Shown here: positions 27,866-36,221 of the stretch, piece after piece | Numbering within the stretch: position 1 is the stretch's first letter | How the letters are laid out: every line of letters starts with the position of its first letter | DNA from: Burkholderia ubonensis | GTDB taxonomy: Bacteria; Pseudomonadota; Gammaproteobacteria; Burkholderiales; Burkholderiaceae | DNA: 64,000 bases | Direction of reading: 5' to 3' | Assembly (NCBI RefSeq): GCF_902833085.1 | Contig: NZ_CADFEB010000004.1 | Coordinates: forward strand, 434,001-498,000 | The notes under the pieces: generated by a model | Told to the model about the DNA's origin: nothing | Seen by the model: only the letters and a program-made list of their open reading frames with translations | Database searches by the model: none | Position numbers and translations under genes: made by a program

Positions 27866-28501
27866 ATGTCCGAACCGACCCGCGAAACCCCGCCCGCCGC
27901 GCCGCGCGCCGCGGATTTCTCGACGCGCGACCCGGGTGACGCGTCGTTCTGGGACGAGCGCTTCGCGCGCGGCATGACGCCGTGGGAATTCGGCGGCGTG
28001 CCCGACGGTTTTCGCGCGTTTGCGAGCCGCCACGCGCCGTGCGCCGTGCTGATTCCCGGCTGCGGCAGCGCGCAGGAAGCGGGATGGCTCGCGCAGGCCG
28101 GGTGGCCCGTCAGGGCAATCGATTTCGCCGAGCAGGCGGTTGCCGCCGCGAAGGCGCAGCTCGGCGCGCACGCGGACGTCGTCGAGCAGGCGGACTTCTT
28201 TGCGTATGCGCCGCCGTTCGACGTGCAATGGGTCTATGAGCGCGCATTCCTGTGCGCGCTGCCGCGCGACCGGCGCGCCGGCTACGCGGCGCAAATGGCC
28301 GCGCTGCTGCCGGCCGGCGGGCTGCTGGCCGGCTACTTCTTTGTCGGCGCCACGCCGAAGGGGCCGCCGTTCGGCATCGACCGGGCGGAACTCGACGCGC
28401 TGCTCGGCCCGCACTTCGAACTGGTCGAGGATCTGCCGGTCGCCGATTCGCTGCCCGTGTTCGAAGGGCGCGAGCGCTGGCTCACGTGGCGCCGCCGCTG
28501 A
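27866..28501 (+). CDS. SAM-dependent methyltransferase, TPMT/thiol (halide) methyltransferase-like
   Basis: A 211-aa class I methyltransferase. The SAM loop is VLIPGCGSAQEAGWLAQAGW (about residues 60-79) with D in RAIDFAEQAV and the TPMT-like FWDERFARGMTPWEFGGVP at 28-46. Related proteins methylate thiols, thiopurines, tellurite or halides; the actual acceptor is unknown. CTGGAGG lies 11 bases before the ATG. It follows ubiB by 21 bases and may share its transcript. Confidence 0.82.
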   Translation: MSEPTRETPPAAPRAADFSTRDPGDASFWDERFARGMTPWEFGGVPDGFRAFASRHAPCAVLIPGCGSAQEAGWLAQAGWPVRAIDFAEQAVAAAKAQLGAHADVVEQADFFAYAPPFDVQWVYERAFLCALPRDRRAGYAAQMAALLPAGGLLAGYFFVGATPKGPPFGIDRAELDALLGPHFELVEDLPVADSLPVFEGRERWLTWRRR

Positions 28502-28531
28502 AGCCGGTGCTTACCCGGGCGCGTCCGGCCG

Positions 28532-28563
28532 TTGCCGGGGTGCGCCGGGGTTTCGGCTATAAT
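28532..28563 (+). promoter_or_regulatory. Putative promoter for the fmdB-DUF502-aspS group
   Basis: A perfect TATAAT box at 28558-28563 lies 46 bases before the fmdB-like ATG. The best -35 candidate, TTGCCG at 28532-28537, is 20 bases away, which is wider than usual. Confidence 0.45.
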
Positions 28564-28608
28564 TCAAGGTTTTGCAAGCCGTTTCCAGTTTCTGCGGGAA
28601 AAAATACC

Positions 28609-28935
28609 ATGCCGATCTACGCCTATCGATGCGAAGCGTGCGGTTTCGCGAAGGACGTGCTCCAGAAGATGAGCGACGCGCCGCTGTCGCAGTGCCCCGA
28701 ATGCGGGAAGGATGCGTTTCGCAAGCAGTTGACCGCTGCGGGCTTTCAGCTGAAGGGCTCGGGCTGGTACGTCACCGATTTCCGCGGCGGCTCGGGCGGC
28801 ACGAGCGCGCCGGCAGCGTCGTCCGCTTCGGGCGATGCGGCGCCGGCAGCCGCCGCGCCCGCGTCCGGCTCGGACGGTGCGGCGAGCGCCGCGCCGGCGC
28901 CCGCGCCGGCTGCGACGCCTGCGGCCGGCAGTTGA
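28609..28935 (+). CDS. FmdB-family zinc-ribbon protein
   Basis: A 108-aa protein. Residues 1-42 form a small zinc ribbon: MPIYAYRCEACG and SQCPECGK give two CxxC pairs. The rest is a low-complexity Ala/Pro/Ser/Gly tail. In many beta-proteobacteria it precedes a DUF502 gene and aspS, as here, and is of unknown function; FmdB was named from a formamidase locus and its regulatory role is doubtful. The ATG at 28609 is the only sensible start. Confidence 0.85.
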   Translation: MPIYAYRCEACGFAKDVLQKMSDAPLSQCPECGKDAFRKQLTAAGFQLKGSGWYVTDFRGGSGGTSAPAASSASGDAAPAAAAPASGSDGAASAAPAPAPAATPAAGS

Positions 28936-28996
28936 CTGTCGCGGCCCCGCCGGGCCGCGCCCATTCCGCGCCGCCGGTGCGACTATTTGACGGCAG

Positions 28997-29647
28997 ATGA
29001 TGAAAAAGACGACCCTGAAATCGGTGTTTCTGACCGGCCTGCTGGTCCTCGTCCCGCTCGCGATCACGCTGTGGGTGCTCGGCCTCATCATCGGCACGAT
29101 GGACCAGACGCTGCTGCTGCTGCCGGAATCGTGGCAGCCGGAGCGGATGTTCGGTTTCCGCGTGCCGGGGATCGGCGCGGTGCTGACGCTCGCGTTCATC
29201 TTCATCGTCGGGCTCGCGACGCAGAACTTCATCGGCCAGAAGCTCGTCACGTGGTGGAATGCGGTCGTGCGCCACATTCCGGTCGTCGGGCCGATCTACA
29301 CGAGCGTCAAGCAGGTGTCGGACACGCTGCTGTCGAGCAGCGGCAATGCGTTCCGCAAGGCGCTCCTGATCGAATATCCGCGCCGCGGGTCGTATACGAT
29401 CGCATTTCTGACCGGCACGCCCGGCGGCGACGTGCTCAATCATCTGACGGAAGAGTACGTGAGCGTGTACATCCCGACGACGCCGAACCCGACGTCGGGC
29501 TTCTTCCTGATGCTGCCGAAGAGCGAAGTCATCGAACTCGACATGTCGGTCGATGCCGCGCTGAAGTACATCGTCTCGATGGGCGTGGTGGCGCCCCCAG
29601 CGCCGGCACCGGCGCCCGCCCGCCGTCCCGTCGAGCCGCCGCTGTAA
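28997..29647 (+). CDS. DUF502 inner-membrane protein
   Basis: A 216-aa protein with two N-terminal membrane segments (about residues 9-33 and 56-78) and a cytoplasmic DUF502 domain (IPVVGPIYTSVKQVSDTLLS, FRKALLIEYPRRGSYTIAFLTG, VSVYIPTTPNPTSGFFLMLPKSEVIELDMSVDAALKYIVSMG). The C-terminal tail is Pro/Ala-rich. Starts with two Met codons. Function unknown; the position before aspS is conserved in Burkholderia. Confidence 0.85.
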   Translation: MMKKTTLKSVFLTGLLVLVPLAITLWVLGLIIGTMDQTLLLLPESWQPERMFGFRVPGIGAVLTLAFIFIVGLATQNFIGQKLVTWWNAVVRHIPVVGPIYTSVKQVSDTLLSSSGNAFRKALLIEYPRRGSYTIAFLTGTPGGDVLNHLTEEYVSVYIPTTPNPTSGFFLMLPKSEVIELDMSVDAALKYIVSMGVVAPPAPAPAPARRPVEPPL

Positions 29648-29707
29648 ATCATTGCCCGGGCCGCGCGTTGCGGCGCCCGTTGATCAAACCGAACGAAAGC
29701 AAACATC

Positions 29708-31510
29708 ATGTCGATGCGAACTGAATACTGCGGTCTCGTGACCGAACACCTGCTGGGCCAAACCGTGTCGCTGTGCGGCTGGGTGCAGCGCCGCCGCGAT
29801 CACGGCGGTGTGATCTTCATCGACCTGCGCGATCGTGAAGGCCTCGTGCAGGTGGTCTGCGATCCGGACCGCGCGGAGATGTTCGCGACCGCCGAAGGCG
29901 TGCGCAACGAGTTCTGCGTCCAGGTGAAGGGCCTCGTGCGCAACCGTCCGGAAGGCACGGTCAACGCGGGCCTGAAGAGCGGCAAGATCGAAGTCCTGTG
30001 CCACGAGCTGACCGTGCTGAACGCGTCGGTCACGCCGCCGTTCCAGCTCGACGACGACAACCTGTCGGAAACGACGCGCCTCACGCATCGCGTGCTCGAC
30101 CTGCGCCGTCCGCAGATGCAGCACAACCTGCGCCTGCGCTACCGCGTCGCGATCGAGGCGCGCAAGTACCTCGACGAGCAGGGCTTCATCGACATCGAGA
30201 CGCCGATGCTGACGAAGAGCACGCCGGAAGGCGCGCGCGACTACCTCGTGCCGTCGCGCGTGAACGCGGGCCAGTTCTTCGCGCTGCCGCAGTCGCCGCA
30301 GCTGTTCAAGCAGCTGCTGATGGTCGCGAACTTCGACCGCTACTACCAGATCACCAAGTGCTTCCGCGACGAGGACCTGCGCGCCGACCGTCAGCCGGAA
30401 TTCACGCAGATCGACTGCGAGACGTCGTTCCTCGGCGAGCAGGAAATCCGCGACCTGTTCGAGAACATGATCCGTCACATCTTCAAGACGACGATCGACG
30501 TCGAGCTGGATGCGACGTTCCCGGTGATGCCGTACTCGGAAGCGATGGCGCGCTTCGGTTCGGACAAGCCTGACCTGCGCGTGAAGCTCGAGTTCACCGA
30601 GCTGACCGACGCGATGAAGGACGTCGAGTTCAAGGTGTTCAGCACGCCGGCCAACGCGAAGGACGGCCGTGTCGCGGCGCTGCGCGTGCCGAAGGGCGGC
30701 GAGCTGTCGCGCGGCGACATCGACGGCTACACGGAATTCGTGCGCATCTACGGCGCGAAGGGCCTCGCGTGGATCAAGGTCAACGAGAAGGCGAAGGGCC
30801 GCGACGGCCTGCAGAGCCCGATCGTCAAGAACCTGCACGACGCGTCGATCGCGGCGATCCTCGAGCGCACCGGCGCCGAAGACGGCGACATCATCTTCTT
30901 CGCGGCCGACCGCGCGAAGGTCGTCAACGACAGCCTCGGCGCGCTGCGCCTGAAGATCGGCCACTCGGAATTCGGCAAGGCGAACGGCCTCGTCGAGGCG
31001 GGCTGGAAGCCGCTGTGGGTCGTCGACTTCCCGATGTTCGAATACGACGACGAAGACGCGCGCTACGTCGCCGCGCACCATCCGTTCACGAGCCCGAAGG
31101 ACGAGCACCTCGAGTACCTCGAGACCGACCCGGGCCGCTGCCTCGCGAAGGCATACGACATGGTGCTGAACGGCTGGGAAATCGGCGGCGGCTCGGTGCG
31201 TATCCACCGCGAGGAAGTGCAGAGCAAGGTGTTCCGCGCGCTGAAGATCGGCGCGGAAGAGGCGCAACTGAAGTTCGGCTTCCTGCTGGACGCGCTCCAG
31301 TACGGCGCGCCGCCGCACGGCGGCATCGCGTTCGGTCTCGACCGCATCGTCACGATGATGGCCGGCGCCGATTCGATCCGCGACGTGATCGCGTTCCCGA
31401 AGACCCAGCGCGCGCAGTGTCTGCTCACGCAGGCGCCGAGCCCGGTCGACGAGCGCCAGCTGCGCGAGCTGCACATCCGCCTGCGTCAGCCGGAGCAGCC
31501 GAAGGCGTAA
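29708..31510 (+). CDS. aspS: Aspartyl-tRNA synthetase
   Basis: A 600-aa class II synthetase charging tRNA-Asp. The N-terminal OB domain ([23 protein letters not shown]), motif 2 ([18 protein letters not shown]), the inserted GAD domain of bacterial AspRS (about residues 290-410) and motif 3 ([14 protein letters not shown]) are all visible. Length is normal for a bacterial enzyme. It may also charge tRNA-Asn if the organism uses the indirect route; that cannot be judged here. A bidirectional terminator follows. Confidence 0.97.
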   Translation: MSMRTEYCGLVTEHLLGQTVSLCGWVQRRRDHGGVIFIDLRDREGLVQVVCDPDRAEMFATAEGVRNEFCVQVKGLVRNRPEGTVNAGLKSGKIEVLCHELTVLNASVTPPFQLDDDNLSETTRLTHRVLDLRRPQMQHNLRLRYRVAIEARKYLDEQGFIDIETPMLTKSTPEGARDYLVPSRVNAGQFFALPQSPQLFKQLLMVANFDRYYQITKCFRDEDLRADRQPEFTQIDCETSFLGEQEIRDLFENMIRHIFKTTIDVELDATFPVMPYSEAMARFGSDKPDLRVKLEFTELTDAMKDVEFKVFSTPANAKDGRVAALRVPKGGELSRGDIDGYTEFVRIYGAKGLAWIKVNEKAKGRDGLQSPIVKNLHDASIAAILERTGAEDGDIIFFAADRAKVVNDSLGALRLKIGHSEFGKANGLVEAGWKPLWVVDFPMFEYDDEDARYVAAHHPFTSPKDEHLEYLETDPGRCLAKAYDMVLNGWEIGGGSVRIHREEVQSKVFRALKIGAEEAQLKFGFLLDALQYGAPPHGGIAFGLDRIVTMMAGADSIRDVIAFPKTQRAQCLLTQAPSPVDERQLRELHIRLRQPEQPKA

Positions 31511-31558
31511 TGCACGCTCGACCCTGAACGCGCGCGTGGCGACACGCGCGCCGCACGA

Positions 31559-31594
31559 CGAAAAAGGCGCAACGGTGCGCCTTTTTCGTTTTTT
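31559..31594. terminator. Bidirectional intrinsic terminator after aspS
   Basis: CGAAAAAGGCGCA-ACGG-TGCGCCTTTTTCG is a perfect 13-bp stem followed by TTTTTT. The stem's own A and T runs let it work in both directions. Confidence 0.9.
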
Positions 31595-31666
31595 GCGGTA
31601 CAGTCGCAGCACCCGCCGCGCAGCCCGGCCCAACCGGCGCGCGGCCTCGCGCCGTATGAAACGAAC

Positions 31667-32179
31667 ATGACGAAGCCGCCGAAAATTCCCGAATCCGTTC
31701 TCGTCGTGATCTACACGCCCGACCTCGACGTACTGGTGATCAAGCGCGCCGACCAGCCCGATTTCTGGCAATCGGTCACCGGGTCGAAGGATGCGCTCGA
31801 CGAGCCGCTCGCCGTCACCGCCGCGCGCGAAGTGGCCGAGGAAACCGGCATCGTGGTCGGCACGCCGGAGGTGCCGGCCAGCGCGCTCGTCGACTGGCAT
31901 CACCGGATCGAATACACGATCTATCCGCAGTACCTGCACCGCTATGCCCCCGGCGTCACGCGCAACACCGAGCACTGGTTCGGCCTGTGCGTGCCGCATC
32001 GCGTCGACGTGACGCTGTCGCCGCGCGAGCACGTCGACCATGCGTGGCTGCCGTATCGCGAGGCGGCTGCGCGCTGCTTCTCGCCGTCGAACGCCGACGC
32101 GATCCTGCAATTGCCCGCGCGCGCGGCCCGGACCCCGGAAGGCCGGACCCCGGACGGCCGGACCCCCGAATCCGCATGA
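31667..32179 (+). CDS. nudB: Dihydroneopterin triphosphate diphosphatase (NudB)
   Basis: A 170-aa Nudix hydrolase that removes pyrophosphate from dihydroneopterin triphosphate in folate synthesis. The Nudix box is GSKDALDEPLAVTAAREVAEETGI (quoted in part: AREVAEETGI, about residues 52-61) and NudB features SVLVVIYTPDLDVLVIKR and HWFGLCVP follow the E. coli protein. The last 20 residues are encoded by a 15-bp tandem repeat and are unlikely to be folded. The stop overlaps the clsB start by ATGA. The usual length is near 150, so the tail is an extension. Confidence 0.88.
   Translation: MTKPPKIPESVLVVIYTPDLDVLVIKRADQPDFWQSVTGSKDALDEPLAVTAAREVAEETGIVVGTPEVPASALVDWHHRIEYTIYPQYLHRYAPGVTRNTEHWFGLCVPHRVDVTLSPREHVDHAWLPYREAAARCFSPSNADAILQLPARAARTPEGRTPDGRTPESA
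32127..32171 (+). repeat. 15-bp tandem repeat, three copies, at the end of nudB
   Basis: Three consecutive 15-base units of the form GGCCGGACCCCGGAN encode RTPEG-RTPDG-RTPES. Units differ by one to three bases. The array ends 5 bases before the clsB start codon, so unit gain or loss would stay in frame. Confidence 0.8.
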
Positions 32180-33465
32180 ACGGGACGGGCGGCCTTCCGG
32201 AGGCCCGCAAGCGATTCGCGCAACTGCGGCAGATGTTTCTGCAGGAGCGGGGCTCCGCATCGCGGCTCGCCTTCACGTCGGGCAATGCCGTGCGGCTGTG
32301 CCAGGGGGGCGAGGCCTTCTTCGGCGCGCTGATCGAGCGGATCGACGCCGCACGCGAGCAGGTGCTGCTCGAAACCTACATTTTCTGCGACGACGCGGCG
32401 GGGCGGCTGGTGTCGGACGCGCTGCTGCGCGCCGTGCGGCGCGGCGTGCGCGTGCGCGTGATCACGGACGGCATCGGCACGGCGCGCCTGCCGCTGTTCG
32501 ACGCGTGGGCCGGGGCGGGCATCGAGCACTGCGTGTACAACCGCTACCTGTTCGGCCGCTTCGGCTTCTCGCGCACGCACCGCAAGCTTGCGGTCGTCGA
32601 TCACGCGTATGCGTATTGCGGCGGCATCAACATCGTCGACGATTACGTGCAGAACGGCTCGACGCTCCCGCATCCGCGCTGGGATTTCAGCGTCGAGATG
32701 ACGGGGCCCGTCGTGTCCGACGTGCGCGCCGCGTTCGAGCTGCAATGGCACCGCATCCGCTTCGGCCACAAGCCGTATGCGCAATACGCGGCGGGGCTCG
32801 CCGGCGGCGACGCGTTCCCGGACATGTTCCGCCGCTGGATACGCAGCCACCGCTGGATCAAGGCCGGGGCGCTCAGGATCGTGACCGAGCCGAGCGTCGC
32901 GTTCGTCGCGCGCGACAACGTCGTGAACCGCCGCACGATCGAGAAGGCGTACCTCGCCGCGATCGGCCAGGCCCGGCAGCGGATCCTGCTCGCGAATCCG
33001 TACTTCATGCCGGGCCGCAAGCTGCGCCGTGCGCTGACGGGCGCCGCGCGGCGCGGCGTCGACGTGCGGGTCCTGCTCGGCCGCAACGAGTTCGCGGCGC
33101 TCGACACCGCGGTGCCGTTCCTCTACCACGCGCTGCTGCGCGCCGGCGTGCGCGTTGCCGAATATGACAAGACGATGCTGCATGGCAAGGTGGCCGTGAT
33201 CGACGACAATTGGGCGACGGTCGGCTCGTCGAATCTGGACGCGCTGAGCCTGATGCTGAACAATGAGGCCAACGTCGTGCTGGTGCGGCACGATACGGTC
33301 ACGAACGAGCTGCGCGACGCGATCGCCGCGGCGTTCGCCGACGGCCGCGAGATCGACCCGGCGCGCTATGCGCGGCGCCCGCTCGGCGAGCGCGTGCTGA
33401 ACTGGCTGGCCTACACGATCTACCGCGCCGCGATGAAGGTGCTGACGGTCGGCGACTACGACTGA
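32176..33465 (+). CDS. clsB: Cardiolipin synthase ClsB
   Basis: A 429-aa phospholipase-D-type synthase making cardiolipin at the inner membrane. Two HKD motifs are seen: THRKLAVVDHAYAYCGGIN (about residues 135-153) and MLHGKVAVIDDNWATVGSSN (about 334-353). ClsB type is indicated by the absence of N-terminal membrane helices and the length. Its ATG overlaps the nudB stop, so it is translationally coupled. A hydrophobic patch near the end (NWLAYTIYRAAMKVLTV) may attach it to the membrane. Confidence 0.9.
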   Translation: MNGTGGLPEARKRFAQLRQMFLQERGSASRLAFTSGNAVRLCQGGEAFFGALIERIDAAREQVLLETYIFCDDAAGRLVSDALLRAVRRGVRVRVITDGIGTARLPLFDAWAGAGIEHCVYNRYLFGRFGFSRTHRKLAVVDHAYAYCGGINIVDDYVQNGSTLPHPRWDFSVEMTGPVVSDVRAAFELQWHRIRFGHKPYAQYAAGLAGGDAFPDMFRRWIRSHRWIKAGALRIVTEPSVAFVARDNVVNRRTIEKAYLAAIGQARQRILLANPYFMPGRKLRRALTGAARRGVDVRVLLGRNEFAALDTAVPFLYHALLRAGVRVAEYDKTMLHGKVAVIDDNWATVGSSNLDALSLMLNNEANVVLVRHDTVTNELRDAIAAAFADGREIDPARYARRPLGERVLNWLAYTIYRAAMKVLTVGDYD

Positions 33466-33556
33466 CTACGACTAAGCACCCGCTTAAATCATTTCTGCAC
33501 GCCCGTGCGGGAAACCGCTTCCAACGCGGCCCGAATCGCGCAAAATAGCGACTCGG

Positions 33557-33574
33557 TTAGACACCGGTTTCTAA
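33557..33574. promoter_or_regulatory. Putative TetR (FadP-like) operator
   Basis: TTAGA-CACCGGTT-TCTAA is an 18-bp inverted repeat about 90 bases before the tetR gene that heads the beta-oxidation genes. Such TTAGA/TCTAA palindromes suit a TetR dimer. A second inverted repeat (CCGTTCG/CGAACGG, 33619-33648) is nearer the start codon. Confidence 0.45.
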
Positions 33575-33662
33575 TAATTTCCTTGTTTCGCGGGCGGTCG
33601 CACTCAATAATAGTACGGCCGTTCGATTTTATTTGAACCCCCGAACGGTTACAGAAATAGCT

Positions 33663-34262
33663 ATGCGAAAAGGCGAACAGACGCGTGCCGCGATACTCGA
33701 AGCTGCATTGGACCTCGCCAGCCGTGACGGGCTGGAGGGGTTGACGATCGGCCTGCTGGCCGAGCGCATGCAGATGAGCAAGAGCGGCGTGTTCGCGCAC
33801 TTCGGATCGCGCGAGGATTTGCAGGTGGAAGTCGTGCGCGAGTATCACCATCGTTTCGAGAACGAGGTGTTCTTTCCGAGCCTGCGCGAGCCGCGCGGTC
33901 TGCCGCGTCTGCGGGCGATGCTGGCGCGCTGGATCGAGAAGCGCATCCAGGAGGTGACGACCGGGTGCATCTACATCAGCGGAGCCGTCGAGTACGACGA
34001 CCGGCCGGACAGCCCCGTGCGCGAGCAGCTGGTCGCGAGCGTGACGGCGTGGCGTGCCGCGCTGCTGCGCGCCATTTCGCAGGCGAAGGAGGAGGGGCAT
34101 CTGCGCCCGGACGGCGATCCGGACCTGATGCTCTTCGAGCTGTACAGCTTCACGCTCGGCCTGCATCACGACGCACGCTTCCTGCATTCGCCGGATGCGG
34201 TGCGCCTCACGTGGGCCGCGCTGGAAAAGACGATTGTTTCGTATCAGAGCGAGAGCCGTTAG
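33663..34262 (+). CDS. TetR-family regulator of fatty-acid degradation (FadP-like)
   Basis: A 199-aa repressor. The HTH is in residues 8-53 (TRAAILEAALDLASRDGLEG, then MSKSGVFAHFGSREDL), and the C-terminal ligand domain carries RHLLHHD-like elements (FELYSFTLGLHHDARFL). It is the first gene before acyl-CoA dehydrogenase, so an acyl-CoA or fatty acid is the likely ligand. The ATG at 33663 begins MRKGEQTR; the upstream in-frame ATG at 33633 is weaker and overlaps the inverted repeat. Spacing to the next gene is 57 bases. Confidence 0.85.
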   Translation: MRKGEQTRAAILEAALDLASRDGLEGLTIGLLAERMQMSKSGVFAHFGSREDLQVEVVREYHHRFENEVFFPSLREPRGLPRLRAMLARWIEKRIQEVTTGCIYISGAVEYDDRPDSPVREQLVASVTAWRAALLRAISQAKEEGHLRPDGDPDLMLFELYSFTLGLHHDARFLHSPDAVRLTWAALEKTIVSYQSESR

Positions 34263-34319
34263 CGGCGCGTGATCCGCCCGCCAGAAGCTCGAGCCGATTG
34301 CCCTACTTTGGAGAGAGTC

Positions 34320-36107
34320 ATGGGACAGTACGCCGCGCCGCTGCGCGACATGCAATTCGTGTTGCACGAGCTTCTGAACGTCGAAGCCGAAGTCAAGCAA
34401 ATGCCCAAGCATGCGGACCTCGATGCCGACACGATCAACCAGGTCCTCGAAGAGGCGGGCAAGTTCTGCTCCGAGGTGCTGTTCCCGCTGAACCAGGTCG
34501 GCGACCGCGAAGGCTGCACGTACGTCGGTGACGGCGTCGTGAAGACCCCGACCGGCTTCAAGGAGGCCTACCAGCAATACGTCGAGGCCGGCTGGCCGGC
34601 GCTCGGCTGCGATCCCGACTACGGCGGCCAGGGGCTGCCCGCGTTCGTGAACAACGCGCTCTACGAAATGCTGAACTCGGCGAACCAGGCATGGACGATG
34701 TATCCGGGCCTGTCGCACGGCGCCTACGAATGCCTGCATGCGCACGGCGCGCCGGAACTCCAGAAGCAGTATCTGCCGAAGCTCGTATCGGGCGAATGGA
34801 CGGGCACGATGTGCCTGACCGAGCCGCACTGCGGCACCGATCTCGGCATCCTGCGCACCAAGGCCGAACCGAACGGCGACGGCTCGTACTCGATCAGCGG
34901 CACGAAGATCTTCATCTCGAGCGGCGAGCACGACATGTCGAAGAACATCGTCCACCTCGTGCTCGCGCGCCTGCCGGACGCGCCGCAAGGCACGAAGGGG
35001 ATCTCGCTGTTCATCGTGCCGAAGTTCATCCCCGATGCGGCGGGCGAGCCGGGCGAGCGCAACGGCGTCAAGTGCGGCTCGATCGAGCACAAGATGGGGA
35101 TCCACGGCAATTCGACCTGCGTGATGAACCTCGACAACGCGAAGGGCTGGATGGTCGGCGAGCCGAACAAGGGCCTCAACGCGATGTTCGTGATGATGAA
35201 TGCCGCGCGTCTCGGCGTCGGCATGCAGGGCCTCGGCCTCACGGAAGTCGCTTACCAGAACTCGCTGACGTATGCGAAGGAGCGCCTGCAGATGCGCTCG
35301 CTGACGGGCCCGAAGGCGCCGGACAAGCCGGCCGACCCGATCATCGTTCATCCGGACGTGCGTCGCATGCTGCTCACGCAGAAGGCCTACGCGGAAGGCG
35401 CACGCGCGTTCACGTACTGGTCGGCGCTGCAGATCGACAAGGAGCTGTCGCACGGCGATGAAGCAGTGCGCAAGGAAGCGGCCGATCTCGTCGCGCTGCT
35501 CACGCCGATCATCAAGGCGTTCCTGACCGACAACGCGTTCGAGTGCACGAACCATGCGATGCAGATCTACGGCGGCCACGGCTTCATCTCCGAGTGGGGC
35601 ATGGAGCAGTACGTGCGCGACGCGCGGATCAACATGATCTACGAAGGCACGAACTCGATCCAGTCGCTCGACCTGCTGGGCCGCAAGGTGCTCGGCGACA
35701 TGGGCGCGAAGCTGAAGAAGTTCGGCAAGCTCGTGTCGGATTTCGTCGAGGCGGAAGGCGTGAAGCCGGAGATGGGCGAGTTCGTCAACCCGCTCGCGGA
35801 CATCGGCGAGAAGGTGCAGAAGCTGACGATGGAAATCGGCATGAAGGCGATGCAGAACCCGGACGAAGTCGGCGCTGCGGCCGTGCCGTACCTGCGCACC
35901 GTCGGCCACCTCGTGTTCTCGTACTTCTGGGCCCGCATGGCGCGCCTCGCGCTCGACAACGAAGCGTCGGGCGATCCGTTCTACAAGTCGAAACTCGCGA
36001 CGGCGCGCTTCTATTTCGCGCGCCTGCTGCCGGAAACGGCCGCGACGATCCGCGCCGCGCGCGCCGGCTCGAAGACGATGATGGAAGTCGACGAGTCGCT
36101 GTTCTGA
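34320..36107 (+). CDS. Acyl-CoA dehydrogenase (FadE-like, with C-terminal extension)
   Basis: A 595-aa FAD enzyme for the first step of beta-oxidation. Seen are the FAD/substrate motifs MCLTEPHCGTDL (about residues 162-173), SGTKIFISSGEHDM and the catalytic Glu in NMIYEGTNSIQSLDL (about 440), followed by the extra C-terminal domain of the long-chain subgroup. TGGAGAGAG before the ATG sets the start. It begins an operon with the hydroxyacyl-CoA dehydrogenase fusion and thiolase. Chain-length preference is unknown. Confidence 0.9.
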   Translation: MGQYAAPLRDMQFVLHELLNVEAEVKQMPKHADLDADTINQVLEEAGKFCSEVLFPLNQVGDREGCTYVGDGVVKTPTGFKEAYQQYVEAGWPALGCDPDYGGQGLPAFVNNALYEMLNSANQAWTMYPGLSHGAYECLHAHGAPELQKQYLPKLVSGEWTGTMCLTEPHCGTDLGILRTKAEPNGDGSYSISGTKIFISSGEHDMSKNIVHLVLARLPDAPQGTKGISLFIVPKFIPDAAGEPGERNGVKCGSIEHKMGIHGNSTCVMNLDNAKGWMVGEPNKGLNAMFVMMNAARLGVGMQGLGLTEVAYQNSLTYAKERLQMRSLTGPKAPDKPADPIIVHPDVRRMLLTQKAYAEGARAFTYWSALQIDKELSHGDEAVRKEAADLVALLTPIIKAFLTDNAFECTNHAMQIYGGHGFISEWGMEQYVRDARINMIYEGTNSIQSLDLLGRKVLGDMGAKLKKFGKLVSDFVEAEGVKPEMGEFVNPLADIGEKVQKLTMEIGMKAMQNPDEVGAAAVPYLRTVGHLVFSYFWARMARLALDNEASGDPFYKSKLATARFYFARLLPETAATIRAARAGSKTMMEVDESLF

Positions 36108-36165
36108 TGCGGCATCGGGCGGGGCGCGCCGCGCTCCGCCCGGACGATGCGTTTGCAGAACCTCA

Positions 36166-36178
36166 CTACGCTGCGTAG
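36166..36178. repeat. 13-bp palindrome in the acyl-CoA dehydrogenase / fusion intergenic region
   Basis: CTACGC-T-GCGTAG is a perfect palindrome 44 bases before the start of the next gene. It could be a small hairpin or a regulator site. Confidence 0.35.
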
Positions 36179-36221
36179 CCCTCACCATCCCGCGCTACGC
36201 GACACTATCCGGAGACATCCC

